Below are positions 47,762 to 56,828 of a stretch of DNA of 64,000 nucleotides, in pieces. The DNA comes from Spirochaetota bacterium. GTDB taxonomy: Bacteria; Spirochaetota; UBA4802; JAFGDQ01. The translations under genes were made by a program, and so were the position numbers. Below the pieces are notes generated by a model, which was not told where the DNA came from, made no database searches, and saw nothing but the letters and a program-made list of their open reading frames with translations. Each line of letters begins with the position of its first letter. Position 1 is the stretch's first letter. The stretch is from contig JAXHTS010000071.1 of NCBI GenBank assembly GCA_034190085.1, positions 114,425 to 178,424 of the forward strand, read 5' to 3'.

Positions 47762-48682
47762 ATGAATAGATCAATAGTCCTCATATCAGCAGCTATAATA
47801 ATGATGAGCACAATCCTATATTGCTCAAAATCAGCAGTAATCTCATCAAACTCAGATAGATTTAACGAAGATGAAGCAATAGAAAGGCTGGCAACAGATA
47901 TTTATAGTAAATATGAAATATTAAAGAATAAGAGAATTGGAGTATTCGACTTCTCTGCACTCGACAATAAGGATACTACTGAAGGTATACGATTATCAAA
48001 AAAACTATTGGAACAACTAACTAAAAAGGATGGACTGCAGTTCGTCGAAAGGTCAGAAATAGATAAAATCCTTCAAGCCCAAGGTATAGAACAAGCTGGT
48101 ATTGTTGATCCTAATGCTGTTAAGGATAGCGGAAAGGTTTTATCAATTGAGGTTATGATCAATGGTACTATTACAAGGATTAATAATCAAACGGAACTTT
48201 CAATAAAGGTAGTGGATATCTCTTCAGGTGAAATATATCTTGCAACTGGCACACGCTTTATTCCAGCTACATACTATTCACACCGAGAAGGCCTTCGAAA
48301 CCCTGCCCAAAATAAAAAAACCCCGGGAAAGGTACAGATTATCAATAGAACCTTTTTTGCACTGGAAAGATTAAGCAGAGATAGACCTGTAATCTTTTTG
48401 CTCTCAGTTGTTGAGGAACATGATATGAATATAATTAAAAAACGTAAACCCAGATTAGCACGAGTGATAATGAGAAGAAAGGAAATCATTCATAATAGGG
48501 ATCCTCAACTTAGGAAAAAGATCACTCAGCTTAGAGAGGGATTGAGATTAATAAAAGATCATGCACCTGATCGGTATGAGATTATTATGAAAAAAAAGGT
48601 TGAACTGATAACAAAAGAAGGGCCATCACCATTTCGCTCCTATCAATTAGCGCCTACTCAGTTGGACTCCTTAAATCTATAA
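47762..48682 (+). CDS. FlgO/CsgG-like lipoprotein
   Basis: A 306-residue exported protein with lipobox ILYCSKS near residue 21. Residues 45-165 match the FlgO/CsgG-type fold: KRIGVFDFSALDNKDT, LSKKLLEQLTKKDGLQFVE, RSEIDKILQAQGI, VLSIEVMINGTITRINNQT and LSIKVVDISSGEIYLATG. Such domains assemble at the outer membrane as secretion or flagellar accessory proteins. The C-terminal third (about 190-306) is basic and helical (KKRKPRLARVIMRRKE) with no known domain. It stands alone. Confidence 0.75.
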   Translation: MNRSIVLISAAIIMMSTILYCSKSAVISSNSDRFNEDEAIERLATDIYSKYEILKNKRIGVFDFSALDNKDTTEGIRLSKKLLEQLTKKDGLQFVERSEIDKILQAQGIEQAGIVDPNAVKDSGKVLSIEVMINGTITRINNQTELSIKVVDISSGEIYLATGTRFIPATYYSHREGLRNPAQNKKTPGKVQIINRTFFALERLSRDRPVIFLLSVVEEHDMNIIKKRKPRLARVIMRRKEIIHNRDPQLRKKITQLREGLRLIKDHAPDRYEIIMKKKVELITKEGPSPFRSYQLAPTQLDSLNL

Positions 48683-48909
48683 AGAGAATTATTCAATCAA
48701 TTATTCATTATGCTATATATAAAATTCATCACTCCTAGGTTTACTTAAGCAAAATATGCACCACAAGACAAACTGTACAAAATACATAAAATGCATAATC
48801 AATAAAAAAAACCTTGACTTTAGATATGAAAGATAATCAATATGGTGACAATTTATAATTGTTTATGGATCTATCAGACCTTAACGATTAAAAATAATAT
48901 TCACCTCAT

Positions 48910-48929
48910 ATGTGCCTATCTAGGCACAT
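48910..48929. promoter_or_regulatory. 20-bp palindrome upstream of the rnf operon
   Basis: ATGTGCCTATCTAGGCACAT has 9-bp arms that pair perfectly around 2 bases. It lies 49 bases before the first gene of the rnf group, so an operator is plausible. The short A/T stretch after it is not a good terminator tail. Confidence 0.45.
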
Positions 48930-48977
48930 CTTCATTTATATATTTAGAGAAACCATTATCAATTAAGGATTAAATAG

Positions 48978-49259
48978 ATGGGAAAAGAAAAAATATTCTG
49001 TGCTAATTGTCAAAACTGTATAGTCATAAGGCAGTATGAATCTGAGCCAGAAAAATATGTTCTTAGAGTAAAATGTTTGAAGAAGAGATGGATGAAGAGG
49101 TCAGGAGAAGAGAAGCTATACAAATATTTCACAGTTGCCAGAAGGGTTATGGAAGAATGTGAAGACTATTATGAATCTGGCGATCTTTATCCTTATATCA
49201 AAAACTTAAGAAAAGAATTGCCAATTAAGGATGAGGTTTACTCCATAAAGGAGATCTGA
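48978..49259 (+). CDS. Small cysteine protein at the head of the rnf operon
   Basis: A 93-residue cytoplasmic protein of no recognised family. Cys8, Cys11 and Cys14 (CANCQNC) with Cys33 form a compact four-cysteine group that could hold zinc or an iron-sulfur cluster; Cys61 follows. The rest is strongly charged and helical (KKRWMKRSGEEKLYKYF, EECEDYYESGDLYPY). It ends 13 bases before rnfC, and no promoter is evident between them, so it is probably cotranscribed. Its link to Rnf is inferred from position only. It could also be a regulator of the operon. Confidence 0.7.
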   Translation: MGKEKIFCANCQNCIVIRQYESEPEKYVLRVKCLKKRWMKRSGEEKLYKYFTVARRVMEECEDYYESGDLYPYIKNLRKELPIKDEVYSIKEI

Positions 49260-49272
49260 AAAGGAAAGCAGA

Positions 49273-50601
49273 ATGGCTTTAAAAACATTCAGAGGTGGAA
49301 TTCATCCCTCAGAGAACAAGCATTTCACAGAAGACAAAAAATTTACGAATTTATCCATTCCTCAACTCTGTTATATCCCGCTACAGCAACATATCGGCAA
49401 ACCCGCAGTCCCAGTAGTGGAAGTGGGTGATACTGTGCAGGAGGGCCAACTGGTAGGCAAGGCTGAAGGTTTTGTTAGCGCGAATGTCCATGCCTCTGTT
49501 CCAGGAAAGGTTATTGAGATTTCAGAGCATCCTACTGTGTATTCATCAAAGGGTTTGTGTATTGTTATTGAGGTAGATGGCTCCTTCTCTACATCTTGGA
49601 AAAAGTCGAATGATAACGATTGGTTAACACTGGGGAAAGAGGAAATTTTAAATAGAGTCAGAGACGCTGGCATCGTCGGCATGGGAGGGGCGGCATTCCC
49701 AACTACCGTTAAGCTATCTCCACCGGAAAACAAAAGCATTGATACACTAATTATAAATGGCTCTGAATGCGAACCATACCTAACAGTGGATGATCTTTTA
49801 ATGCAGACATTTCCTGAGGAGATTATTGTAGGGATTAGAATCACTCTTAGGATTCTCGGAATTGAAAATGCTGCGATTGGCATTGAAAACAATAAACCTA
49901 AGGCTATCGCTTCTCTTCAAGGGGCCTTGAAAAAGATATCTTTTAATGAAAAGATTGAAATAATGCCCTTAAAGTGCAAATACCCCCAAGGCGCTGAAAA
50001 GCAGCTTATTTATAGTATCCTCAAGAGGGAAGTCCCTTCAGGTGGATTACCGATGGATGTTGGTGTGGTAGTCCAAAATGTCGGGACAATATTTGCCATT
50101 TATGAAGCAGTAGTGCTTAATAAACCTCTTTTCGAAAGATATCTTACAGTAACTGGAAAAATTGTAGACAAACCCGGCAATTATAAGGTCAGGATCGGAA
50201 CAAAAATATCAGATATAATCAACGAATGTGGTGACTTGAAAGAGAATGCTGTAAAAATAATTTTAGGTGGCCCCATGTGTGGAATTTCCATTGACAATAT
50301 AGATATTCCTGTCACAAAGGGGACTTCGGGTATTTTATTTCTTTCAAGGAAGGAAGTCCATATTGAAGATTACAGGCCATGTATTAGGTGTGGGAAATGT
50401 GTATCAGTATGTCCTGTCAAACTTCTTCCCTGTGAACTAGGTAATGCAGTTGAGAGGGACAGGATGGACCTTATGGAGCAATTGAATCCTTTCGATTGCA
50501 TATTATGTGGCAGTTGTACTTATGCCTGCCCATCAAGAAGACCAATCCTCCATTTTGTTAAGGTTGCTCAGGAGAAATTGCGCGCCAAAAAATCCGCCTA
50601 A
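49273..50601 (+). CDS. rnfC: Rnf complex subunit RnfC
   Basis: A 442-residue membrane-associated subunit of the Rnf ferredoxin:NAD oxidoreductase, the part that binds NADH and FMN. The N-terminal barrel-hybrid-like domain (GGIHPSENKHF, VEVGDTVQEGQLVGKAEGF) leads to the Complex I 51-kDa-like core with GIVGMGGAAFPTTVKL and NGSECEPYLTVDD. Two [4Fe-4S] sites are near residues 370 and 410: CIRCGKCVSVCP and CILCGSCTYACP. The start follows GGAAAG. It is followed by rnfD, G, E and A in the same direction. Confidence 0.95.
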   Translation: MALKTFRGGIHPSENKHFTEDKKFTNLSIPQLCYIPLQQHIGKPAVPVVEVGDTVQEGQLVGKAEGFVSANVHASVPGKVIEISEHPTVYSSKGLCIVIEVDGSFSTSWKKSNDNDWLTLGKEEILNRVRDAGIVGMGGAAFPTTVKLSPPENKSIDTLIINGSECEPYLTVDDLLMQTFPEEIIVGIRITLRILGIENAAIGIENNKPKAIASLQGALKKISFNEKIEIMPLKCKYPQGAEKQLIYSILKREVPSGGLPMDVGVVVQNVGTIFAIYEAVVLNKPLFERYLTVTGKIVDKPGNYKVRIGTKISDIINECGDLKENAVKIILGGPMCGISIDNIDIPVTKGTSGILFLSRKEVHIEDYRPCIRCGKCVSVCPVKLLPCELGNAVERDRMDLMEQLNPFDCILCGSCTYACPSRRPILHFVKVAQEKLRAKKSA

Positions 50602-50637
50602 TCCAATATAATTTATTAACAGTGAGTTAAAGCTATA

Positions 50638-51720
50638 ATGACCGAAGAGAAAGAGCCCAAAACAGAGTTTATCCTTTCAAATGCGCCTCATACAAAAGAT
50701 GAGATGTCACTCAGAAAGGTGATGTGGTTTGTTGTAATAGCGCTTATGCCTTCTGTTCTATTCTCTGTGCATCTATATGGAATATCTGCAGCTAAATTGA
50801 TGATAGCATCTATAATAGCGGCAGTTTTGGCTGAGGTACTATTTCAGTTTTTAATGAAGCGTACCATCACTGTAACTGATGGATCAGCAGTGATAACAGG
50901 TATGCTGTTAGCTATGAATATTCCACCGGAAGCGCCAGTGTGGATGGTAGTAATCGGATCATTCTTTGCAATTATTATTGTCAAGCAACTCTTTGGAGGA
51001 TTGGGCTTTAATATATTTAACCCGGCCCTTGCAGCAAGAGCATTTATGCTTGCATCATGGCCGGTTCATATGACTACCAGATGGTATGAATTTTCACCCT
51101 CAAATGTCTTGGCAAGTGACATAAAAAATATTTCAGGGATCGAGGAAACAGCCTTCGATGTGGTAACGCAAGCTACCCCCCTTGGCGCATTAAAGGAAGT
51201 GCCCAAACTCCTATCGGATATGAACCTGCCCCTTGAGCCCCTTTATGATCTACTTCTATCTAAGGAAATGTTAATGTCTCTATTTATTGGAGACATCGGG
51301 GGTTGTATTGGTGAAACCTCCGTACTATTCCTTTTAATTGGGGGAGCCTTTCTTTTATACAAAAGGATAATAACCTGGCATATCCCTCTCATATATATAG
51401 GCACATTTGCCACAATTATTCTATTATATTATACCCTAACAGATTTCCCATACCCCTTTAAGGTTACCCTATTTCATCTTTTATCTGGGGGACTAATGCT
51501 TGGAGCCTTTTTTATGGCTACGGATATGGTTACAACACCAGTAACAGCAAAGGGCATGATAATCTTTGGGATCGGATGTGGCGTCATAGCCTCTGTTATT
51601 CGGCTATGGGGAGGATACCCTGAGGGTGTATCTTACTCCATCCTATTGATGAATGCAGTTGTGCCCTTGATTGATAAGTATACAAAACCTAGGGTATTTG
51701 GTGTTAATGATAAAGAGTGA
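50638..51720 (+). CDS. rnfD: Rnf complex subunit RnfD
   Basis: A 360-residue integral membrane subunit that carries a covalently bound FMN. Many hydrophobic helices are visible; landmarks are TDGSAVITGMLLAMNIPP near 82, GLGFNIFNPALAARAFML near 120 and the flavin threonine region VVTQATPLGAL near 180. GDIGGCIGETSVL near 220 and FFMATDMVTTPVTAKG near 298 are typical. ATG start, 36 bases after rnfC. It would couple electron transfer to ion movement together with the other membrane subunits. Confidence 0.95.
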   Translation: MTEEKEPKTEFILSNAPHTKDEMSLRKVMWFVVIALMPSVLFSVHLYGISAAKLMIASIIAAVLAEVLFQFLMKRTITVTDGSAVITGMLLAMNIPPEAPVWMVVIGSFFAIIIVKQLFGGLGFNIFNPALAARAFMLASWPVHMTTRWYEFSPSNVLASDIKNISGIEETAFDVVTQATPLGALKEVPKLLSDMNLPLEPLYDLLLSKEMLMSLFIGDIGGCIGETSVLFLLIGGAFLLYKRIITWHIPLIYIGTFATIILLYYTLTDFPYPFKVTLFHLLSGGLMLGAFFMATDMVTTPVTAKGMIIFGIGCGVIASVIRLWGGYPEGVSYSILLMNAVVPLIDKYTKPRVFGVNDKE

Positions 51721-51766
51721 GTATTGACCACAATATAATGCTTAGATATAATAGATAATAATAATA

Positions 51767-52441
51767 ATGAACCCTAATATAAAAAACATTTTAAAATCAA
51801 CTGTTGTTCTTGCAATAGTAGCTTTTAGCGCTTCTTTTGTATTATCTCATGTATATAGGATCACCCATCCTAACATACTGAAGCAGGCAAAGGAAAAACA
51901 AGAGAGGGCTTTGTCAGTGGTCTTGCCGGGATATTCGAATATTACAGAAAAGAAGATAAAAATTGATGAGAAGGATTTTCAGTATTGGATTGGCAAGAAG
52001 TGGGAGGATGGTAAGACAAGAAAGGGATATGCTTTTATTGCAGAGAAGGCAGGATATAGCGGACTAGTGAAGACAATGGTTGGAGTTAATGAACTCGGTA
52101 TAATTCTTGGAATTTCAATTCTTCAACAGACAGAGACTCCCGGACTTGGCGCCAGGTGTATTGAGTTGCCAGCCATGGAGACATTCTGGGGATACCTCTT
52201 TGGCGAATCATCAACAGATGATGTTGAGAGTATTTTGCCTTGGTTTCAGGAACAGTTCAATGGACTTAATGCCAATAATAGGATCGAAATCCTAAAAAAG
52301 GGGGATTGGAATCCGGATTTGAGAAATGAGCTTCTTAAAAAGAATGCTATCTCAGCAATTACAGGAGCCACAATAACCACAAGGGCTGTTAGGGATGGAA
52401 TTGAGACAGGATTTCAATTGCTTGGCATGGCAGAGAAGTAG
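51767..52441 (+). CDS. rnfG: Rnf complex subunit RnfG
   Basis: A 224-residue FMN-binding subunit with one N-terminal membrane helix (LKSTVVLAIVAFSASFVLSH). The flavin attachment motif is ISAITGATITTRAVRDGI near residue 198, where the second threonine of GATITT is expected to be flavinylated on the outside of the membrane. QTETPGLGARCIELPAMET near 115 is also characteristic. The ATG has no very strong ribosome site. Spacing to the next gene is 10 bases. Confidence 0.93.
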   Translation: MNPNIKNILKSTVVLAIVAFSASFVLSHVYRITHPNILKQAKEKQERALSVVLPGYSNITEKKIKIDEKDFQYWIGKKWEDGKTRKGYAFIAEKAGYSGLVKTMVGVNELGIILGISILQQTETPGLGARCIELPAMETFWGYLFGESSTDDVESILPWFQEQFNGLNANNRIEILKKGDWNPDLRNELLKKNAISAITGATITTRAVRDGIETGFQLLGMAEK

Positions 52442-52451
52442 GAGATACTAA

Positions 52452-53057
52452 ATGGATGGGATGATGAATTATGTGAGAGAGGTAACAAAGGGATTATGGA
52501 AAAAAAATCCCATACTTGTGCTTGGTCTCGGTTTATGTCCAACACTTGCCGTTACAACATCTGTATCTAATGCCCTCTGGATGACATTAGCGGCATCGTT
52601 TGTTTTAATCTGCTCAAATATCCTTGTTTCCTTAATCAAGAATGTTGCGCCAAGTCATATTAGAATTCCAATTTTTATAATAATTATTGCCACCTTTGTA
52701 ATAGTTGTAGAGCTCACCCTAAAGGCTTTTCAGCCAGAAGTTTATAAGTCTCTGGGAATATTTATCCCATTAATTGTTGTTAACTGTATAATCTTAGGAA
52801 GAGCTGAGGAATTTGCATCAAGAAATAATGTGTTTAGTTCTATATTAGATGGGCTTGGAATGGGGATTGGCTTTGGTTTTGTCTTATTCATTCTTGCCTT
52901 TGTAAGAGAAACGCTGGGAGCGAATAAGCTCTTTGGCTACACCCTGATAAAGGGAATGGAACCGGCTTTAATAATGATATTAGCCCCTGGAGCATTTTTT
53001 ACATTAGGTCTTATGCTCTGGGCGATGAATTCAATTAAATCCAGGAGCAAGAGGTAA
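52452..53057 (+). CDS. rnfE: Rnf complex subunit RnfE
   Basis: A 201-residue integral membrane subunit homologous to RnfA and NqrD. Landmarks: GLWKKNPILVLGLGLCPTLAV near 15, VTTSVSNALWMT, and the central YKSLGIFIPLIVVNCIILGR with the cysteine that sits near a membrane iron-sulfur site. GRAEEFASRNNVFSSILDG near 115 is standard. It is followed by rnfA after 4 bases. The two homologues form the membrane core of the complex. Confidence 0.94.
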   Translation: MDGMMNYVREVTKGLWKKNPILVLGLGLCPTLAVTTSVSNALWMTLAASFVLICSNILVSLIKNVAPSHIRIPIFIIIIATFVIVVELTLKAFQPEVYKSLGIFIPLIVVNCIILGRAEEFASRNNVFSSILDGLGMGIGFGFVLFILAFVRETLGANKLFGYTLIKGMEPALIMILAPGAFFTLGLMLWAMNSIKSRSKR

Positions 53058-53061
53058 CATC

Positions 53062-53661
53062 GTGGAGATAAAGCTTCTCTTTGTCATATTATTGAGCACC
53101 ATTTTTATTAATAACTATGTCTTATCTCAGATGTTGGGATTATGCCCCTTTTTAGGAGTATCTAAGAAGCTAGATTCCGCCTTGGGAATGGGTTTTGCTG
53201 TAATATTTGTTATGACAATGGCATCATTCTTCACTTATCTAATATATAAATATCTGCTATTCCCCTATGATATCACCTATTTGAGGACTATTTCATTTAT
53301 CTTTGTAATAGCATCCCTAGTTCAGCTAGTTGAGATGACTATTGAAAAGCTATCCCCTCCCCTTTACCAGGCTCTCGGTATATTCCTTCCGCTAATAACC
53401 ACAAACTGTGCTGTGCTTGGTGTTGCTGTCTTGAATATAGATTCTGGGTTTGTTGATGCTAATCTGGGTTTACTAAAAACAATTTTTCAAGGATTTGGGG
53501 CTGGTATCGGTTTTACCCTTGCACTTCTATTGTTAGCTGGCATTAGGGAGAGATTAGAACTCGCTGATATCCCAGAGAACCTGAAGGGATTGCCAATCAC
53601 CTTTGTGGTGGCAGGACTGCTAGCTATCTCATTCCTCGGCTTTTCAGGCATGAAGATATAA
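53062..53661 (+). CDS. rnfA: Rnf complex subunit RnfA
   Basis: A 199-residue integral membrane subunit, homologous to RnfE. Landmarks: FINNYVLSQMLGLCPFLGVS near 15, LGMGFAVIFVMTMASF near 40, YQALGIFLPLITTNCAVLG near 104 and FGAGIGFTLALLLLAGIRERL near 145. GTG start. It is the last gene of the operon; the usual rnfB that follows rnfA in clostridial-type operons is absent, the next gene being on the other strand. Confidence 0.94.
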   Translation: MEIKLLFVILLSTIFINNYVLSQMLGLCPFLGVSKKLDSALGMGFAVIFVMTMASFFTYLIYKYLLFPYDITYLRTISFIFVIASLVQLVEMTIEKLSPPLYQALGIFLPLITTNCAVLGVAVLNIDSGFVDANLGLLKTIFQGFGAGIGFTLALLLLAGIRERLELADIPENLKGLPITFVVAGLLAISFLGFSGMKI

Positions 53662-53762
53662 TAATCATTTATCGGATATGCTACCCATCACTGAGAATCC
53701 TGCAAATAGACTATACTTTTCTGAGTAACCCACAAAACCATTCATCACTGCGCAAACTCCTC

Positions 53763-54563
53763 TCAATGAGAATAATTACCTTTAACATACCCAGGTAGTG
53801 GGAAGGTAAAGGGTTTTTTTGTAATGGGATTTTCAATAACTATGCATGGCGTGTTGAATAACTCCTCAATCAGCTTGAAAGTTACTACATCCTGAGGCGC
53901 ACCATCGAAAAATGTGTTCCCATTCTTAAGTGCAATTATCCGCTTACAATAGTTTGACGCAATATTTATATCATGAAGAACTGTTATGATTGTAGTGCCA
54001 TTTATGCTAAGATGATATAGGATGTCCATAATCTTGATGGAATGGCTGATATCCAAGTGGGATATCGGTTCATCCAGAAGCATAACCTTGCTGCTCTGAA
54101 CCAAGGCCTGAGCTATAAATACAAGCTGTCTCTCTCCACCAGAGAGTTCCGTTATAGTTCTATGCCTAAAATCGGATATGCCAGTGACTTCAAGAGCCTT
54201 TTCTATAATCTCCTTATCCTCTTTCGTCTCGATCTGCCATAGCCTCTGATGTGGGAATCTTCCCATCCTGATAAATTCATAAACCGAGAATGGGAGGAGG
54301 TTTTCAATAAATTGATGAACTACCGAAATCTCTCTAGCGTATGATAATCTGTCATATTTTTGTAATAGTATATCCTTATACCGAACCGTGCCCCTTATGG
54401 GTCTGATGTTATATGAGAGTACCTTTAGTAGTGTACTCTTTCCAGCTCCATTCGGCCCTATGATAGAAATAAAATCTCCCTTATCAATAGTTAAATCAAT
54501 ATTATCTATAACAATCTTATCTCCATATCCTGCACAGAGATTTCTGGCTTTAAAAAGGGTCAT
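53763..54563 (-). CDS. ABC transporter ATPase of the cobalamin/iron-chelate importer type
   Basis: A 266-residue ATPase for a FecCD-type permease. Walker A is IIGPNGAGKSTLLKVL near residue 37, the signature ELSGGERQLVFIAQALV near 142, and Walker B VMLLDEPISHLD near 162; the H-loop is TVLHDINIAS. The ATG at 54563 (TLFKARNLCAGYG) was chosen because the longer in-frame start at 54614 lies deeper inside the permease gene. The start overlaps the permease stop by 14 bases. It powers import by the proteins encoded at 54550-56413. Confidence 0.9.
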   Translation of the reverse strand: MTLFKARNLCAGYGDKIVIDNIDLTIDKGDFISIIGPNGAGKSTLLKVLSYNIRPIRGTVRYKDILLQKYDRLSYAREISVVHQFIENLLPFSVYEFIRMGRFPHQRLWQIETKEDKEIIEKALEVTGISDFRHRTITELSGGERQLVFIAQALVQSSKVMLLDEPISHLDISHSIKIMDILYHLSINGTTIITVLHDINIASNYCKRIIALKNGNTFFDGAPQDVVTFKLIEELFNTPCIVIENPITKKPFTFPLPGYVKGNYSH

Positions 54564-55542
54564 TGCGGGATAATCCTTTTCTAAATAGTAATAGGAGAAA
54601 GAATGCACCGCCAATAAAACCTGTTATGATCCCTACAGGTATTTCATAGGGCGGCACTATGCTCCTTCCTATAGTGTCTGAGATCATTAAGAATAGAGCC
54701 CCTCCAATGGCTGATACAGGAACTAGCCTAAGGTGATTTGATCCGAAAATGTATCGCATTACATGTGGGATGATGAGTCCGATGAATCCTATTACCCCTG
54801 CCAGGGTAACAGAGATTGCTGTGAGTAGAGAGGCAATCAGGAATATATTCCTAATATCACGCTCATTTATTCCCAGATTTTTTGCAAACCTTTCCCCAAA
54901 GGATATAATGTTTAGCTGTTTATAGAAGGTCATAGAGAGTAATATTAAAATGCATGAGAAAATCCCCATCTTCCAGAGTTCACTGAATCTCGCTAATGAC
55001 ATATCACCCATTAACCAGAACATCGCCTTATGGACATCTTCTGATTTGGCTAAGGTAAATATTAGAAGTATTCCTGCTTGCAGAATAAAACTGAGAGCAA
55101 TTCCAGATAGAATTAGCGATGTGCTTCCCAATAATCTTTTAGTAGATATGAAGTATAGAAAAGATATAATCGCAATGCTTCCTATTAATGCAAAGAGTGT
55201 AATATAAAAATATGGCATTGAAAGGACAATTGCGATTGTGGCACCTAAAGCCGCTCCGCCAGAAACGCCTATTATTAGTGGATCTGATAGCGGATTTTTT
55301 AGGATAGCCTGGAATATCGCCCCGCTCACAGAGAGTGAAGCTCCAATTATAAGGGCCATTAAAATTCGGGGGAGTCTGATATTTAATATTATCTGATATT
55401 CGATCAATTTATTATTATTATCAGATACCAATGTACTAATCAATTTTAATGGCGAGATGAAGGTTGACCCCAGGGAAATAGAAATTATTATAATAAATAT
55501 TCCTAAGAGTAGCAGCAGGGTGAGCTTAAGGCTATTTTTCAT
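54550..55542 (-). CDS. FecCD-family permease of a cobalamin or iron-chelate importer
   Basis: A 330-residue membrane permease with about ten helices. Family motifs: IILNIRLPRILMALIIGASL near 48, SGAIFQAILKNPLSDPLIIG near 73, ERFAKNLGINERD near 215 and the coupling loop GFIGLIIPHVMRYIFG near 257, with GRSIVPPYEIPVGIITGFIGG at the end. It overlaps the binding-protein gene (11 bases) and the ATPase gene (14 bases), so all three are one operon. The motif set does not separate B12 from siderophore or haem transport. Confidence 0.92.
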   Translation of the reverse strand: MKNSLKLTLLLLLGIFIIIISISLGSTFISPLKLISTLVSDNNNKLIEYQIILNIRLPRILMALIIGASLSVSGAIFQAILKNPLSDPLIIGVSGGAALGATIAIVLSMPYFYITLFALIGSIAIISFLYFISTKRLLGSTSLILSGIALSFILQAGILLIFTLAKSEDVHKAMFWLMGDMSLARFSELWKMGIFSCILILLSMTFYKQLNIISFGERFAKNLGINERDIRNIFLIASLLTAISVTLAGVIGFIGLIIPHVMRYIFGSNHLRLVPVSAIGGALFLMISDTIGRSIVPPYEIPVGIITGFIGGAFFLLLLFRKGLSRNDPF

Positions 55543-56413
55543 TTCTCTTTGAACTCGCTCTTTCTATTATCTTCGATAGGATCGAAGTAGATTCTACATA
55601 ATTTTTGGGTGTATAATAGCATATAATCTCAGGATCAATTGAATAAATGTTGTTATATTTAATAGGATTCAAGTCTTGAAAATCATTCAGTATGTGGTTA
55701 AGATATTCATCAGCGGCGCTCATTGTTGATACAATTATTTCTGGATTTAGCCTGATTAAATACTCTATGGATATAAGGGGATAAGGAATCCGTAGTTCCT
55801 TGAATATATTTGTCCCACCAGCATCCTGAACCATCCTCCCTATATATGACAAATTTGAGGCGGCCATTAATGGATCATGTGAAACTAGAATTGCCACACT
55901 GATATCCCTAGATTTTCTTCTGCATTCCACTAACCTTGATCTGTATTTTTCAATTTTAACCTTGGCTAGCTCTTCTCTTTTAATTATCCTTGCCAGTTCC
56001 ATATAGTTATTAAAGACATCATTTAAATGGGTGTTTCTATTGAAGGTATAGATTTTCATACCTATTGCAGCAAGCCTTTCGGTGTTCTGTACAGAATTAT
56101 CCTCCTTTGAGAGCAGCACTATATCTGGATTTAGGACTATTATTTTTTCAATGTTTGATTGAATTAGGGTGCCAACAATCTCTACATTTCGGGATAGAGG
56201 GGGATGATATGACGTAACACCCACGAGCATATGCTCTGACTCAAGATCAATGATATCCCTGGTAATTGAAGGTGACAGGGAGACTATTCTGGTTATTGTA
56301 TCTGATATCTCACAACCCCCTTGTTGTTCTTCACGGGACAGGAAGAGGATGAAGAACATAATTAGTGTAGAAAGAATGATTAGATTAATTCTCTTGAGAA
56401 TTTTCATATCCAT
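55532..56413 (-). CDS. Periplasmic binding protein, BtuF/TroA-like
   Basis: A 293-residue solute-binding protein with a hydrophobic N-terminus (INLIILSTLIMFFILFL) and a Cys near residue 34 that may be lipidated. The fold is recognised from RIVSLSPSITRDIIDL near 43, VGVTSYHPPL near 63, then IEKIIVLNPDIVLLSKED and YIGRMVQDAGGTNIF near 195. RIVSLSPS with VGVTSY is the pattern of cobalamin and metal-chelate binders. It would hand its ligand to the FecCD permease encoded next. No cobalamin riboswitch is visible upstream. Confidence 0.85.
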   Translation of the reverse strand: MDMKILKRINLIILSTLIMFFILFLSREEQQGGCEISDTITRIVSLSPSITRDIIDLESEHMLVGVTSYHPPLSRNVEIVGTLIQSNIEKIIVLNPDIVLLSKEDNSVQNTERLAAIGMKIYTFNRNTHLNDVFNNYMELARIIKREELAKVKIEKYRSRLVECRRKSRDISVAILVSHDPLMAASNLSYIGRMVQDAGGTNIFKELRIPYPLISIEYLIRLNPEIIVSTMSAADEYLNHILNDFQDLNPIKYNNIYSIDPEIICYYTPKNYVESTSILSKIIERASSKRNEK

Positions 56414-56488
56414 AGAGTGAGTGTGAGGGATAATTAATCAATTGTTTTTCACAATAATTTTGAGTAGTTGTTGATATATCTTAAGGTG

Positions 56489-56507
56489 TCACTTTATTGA
56501 AAAGTGA
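56489..56507. other. Hairpin upstream of the importer operon
   Basis: TCACTTT and AAAGTGA form a 7-bp stem around a 5-base loop in the 166-base gap between the binding-protein gene and the small gene at 56580. Possible terminator or operator, without a T run. Confidence 0.25.
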
Positions 56508-56579
56508 GTGAGGATAGTCAACAATAGAGTATATTGTTCTATTGTTGAGATATAAATGGAAAGTTTATGGGAATATAGA

Positions 56580-56828
56580 TTATGCAAATGAATTTATATT
56601 TGATCCTTTAATATTTTCGGATTCCTTCTTTACTATCTCACCGCCTACCAACATGAAAAGAAAATTTTTCACATCATCTGAATCCATGATAACCTTTTCA
56701 TAATCGATTTGGATCTTATTGCTGGTAGTGATTGGCAACTCAACACTATTTGTAATGGACTCGTCCATGATATCCTTTACAACATTGGGTTGGTGAAAAG
56801 TGGATGCATTAATTAAACCGACTTCCAT
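56580..56828 (-). CDS. Small hypothetical protein
   Basis: An 82-residue protein of no recognised family. It is polar and mildly acidic, with a short hydrophobic patch near the C-terminus (NFLFMLVGGEIV). No signal peptide. The ATG at 56828 has an excellent AAGGAGGTG ribosome site; an ATG three codons earlier would lie within it. The strong site argues that the gene is real. It precedes the importer operon on the same strand but 166 bases separate them. Confidence 0.55.
   Translation of the reverse strand: MEVGLINASTFHQPNVVKDIMDESITNSVELPITTSNKIQIDYEKVIMDSDDVKNFLFMLVGGEIVKKESENIKGSNINSFA

Noticed and set aside
56414..56579. Cobalamin riboswitch upstream of the BtuF-like gene
   Set aside because: No B12-box-like sequence or matching architecture is visible, so B12 as the ligand is not supported by regulation.
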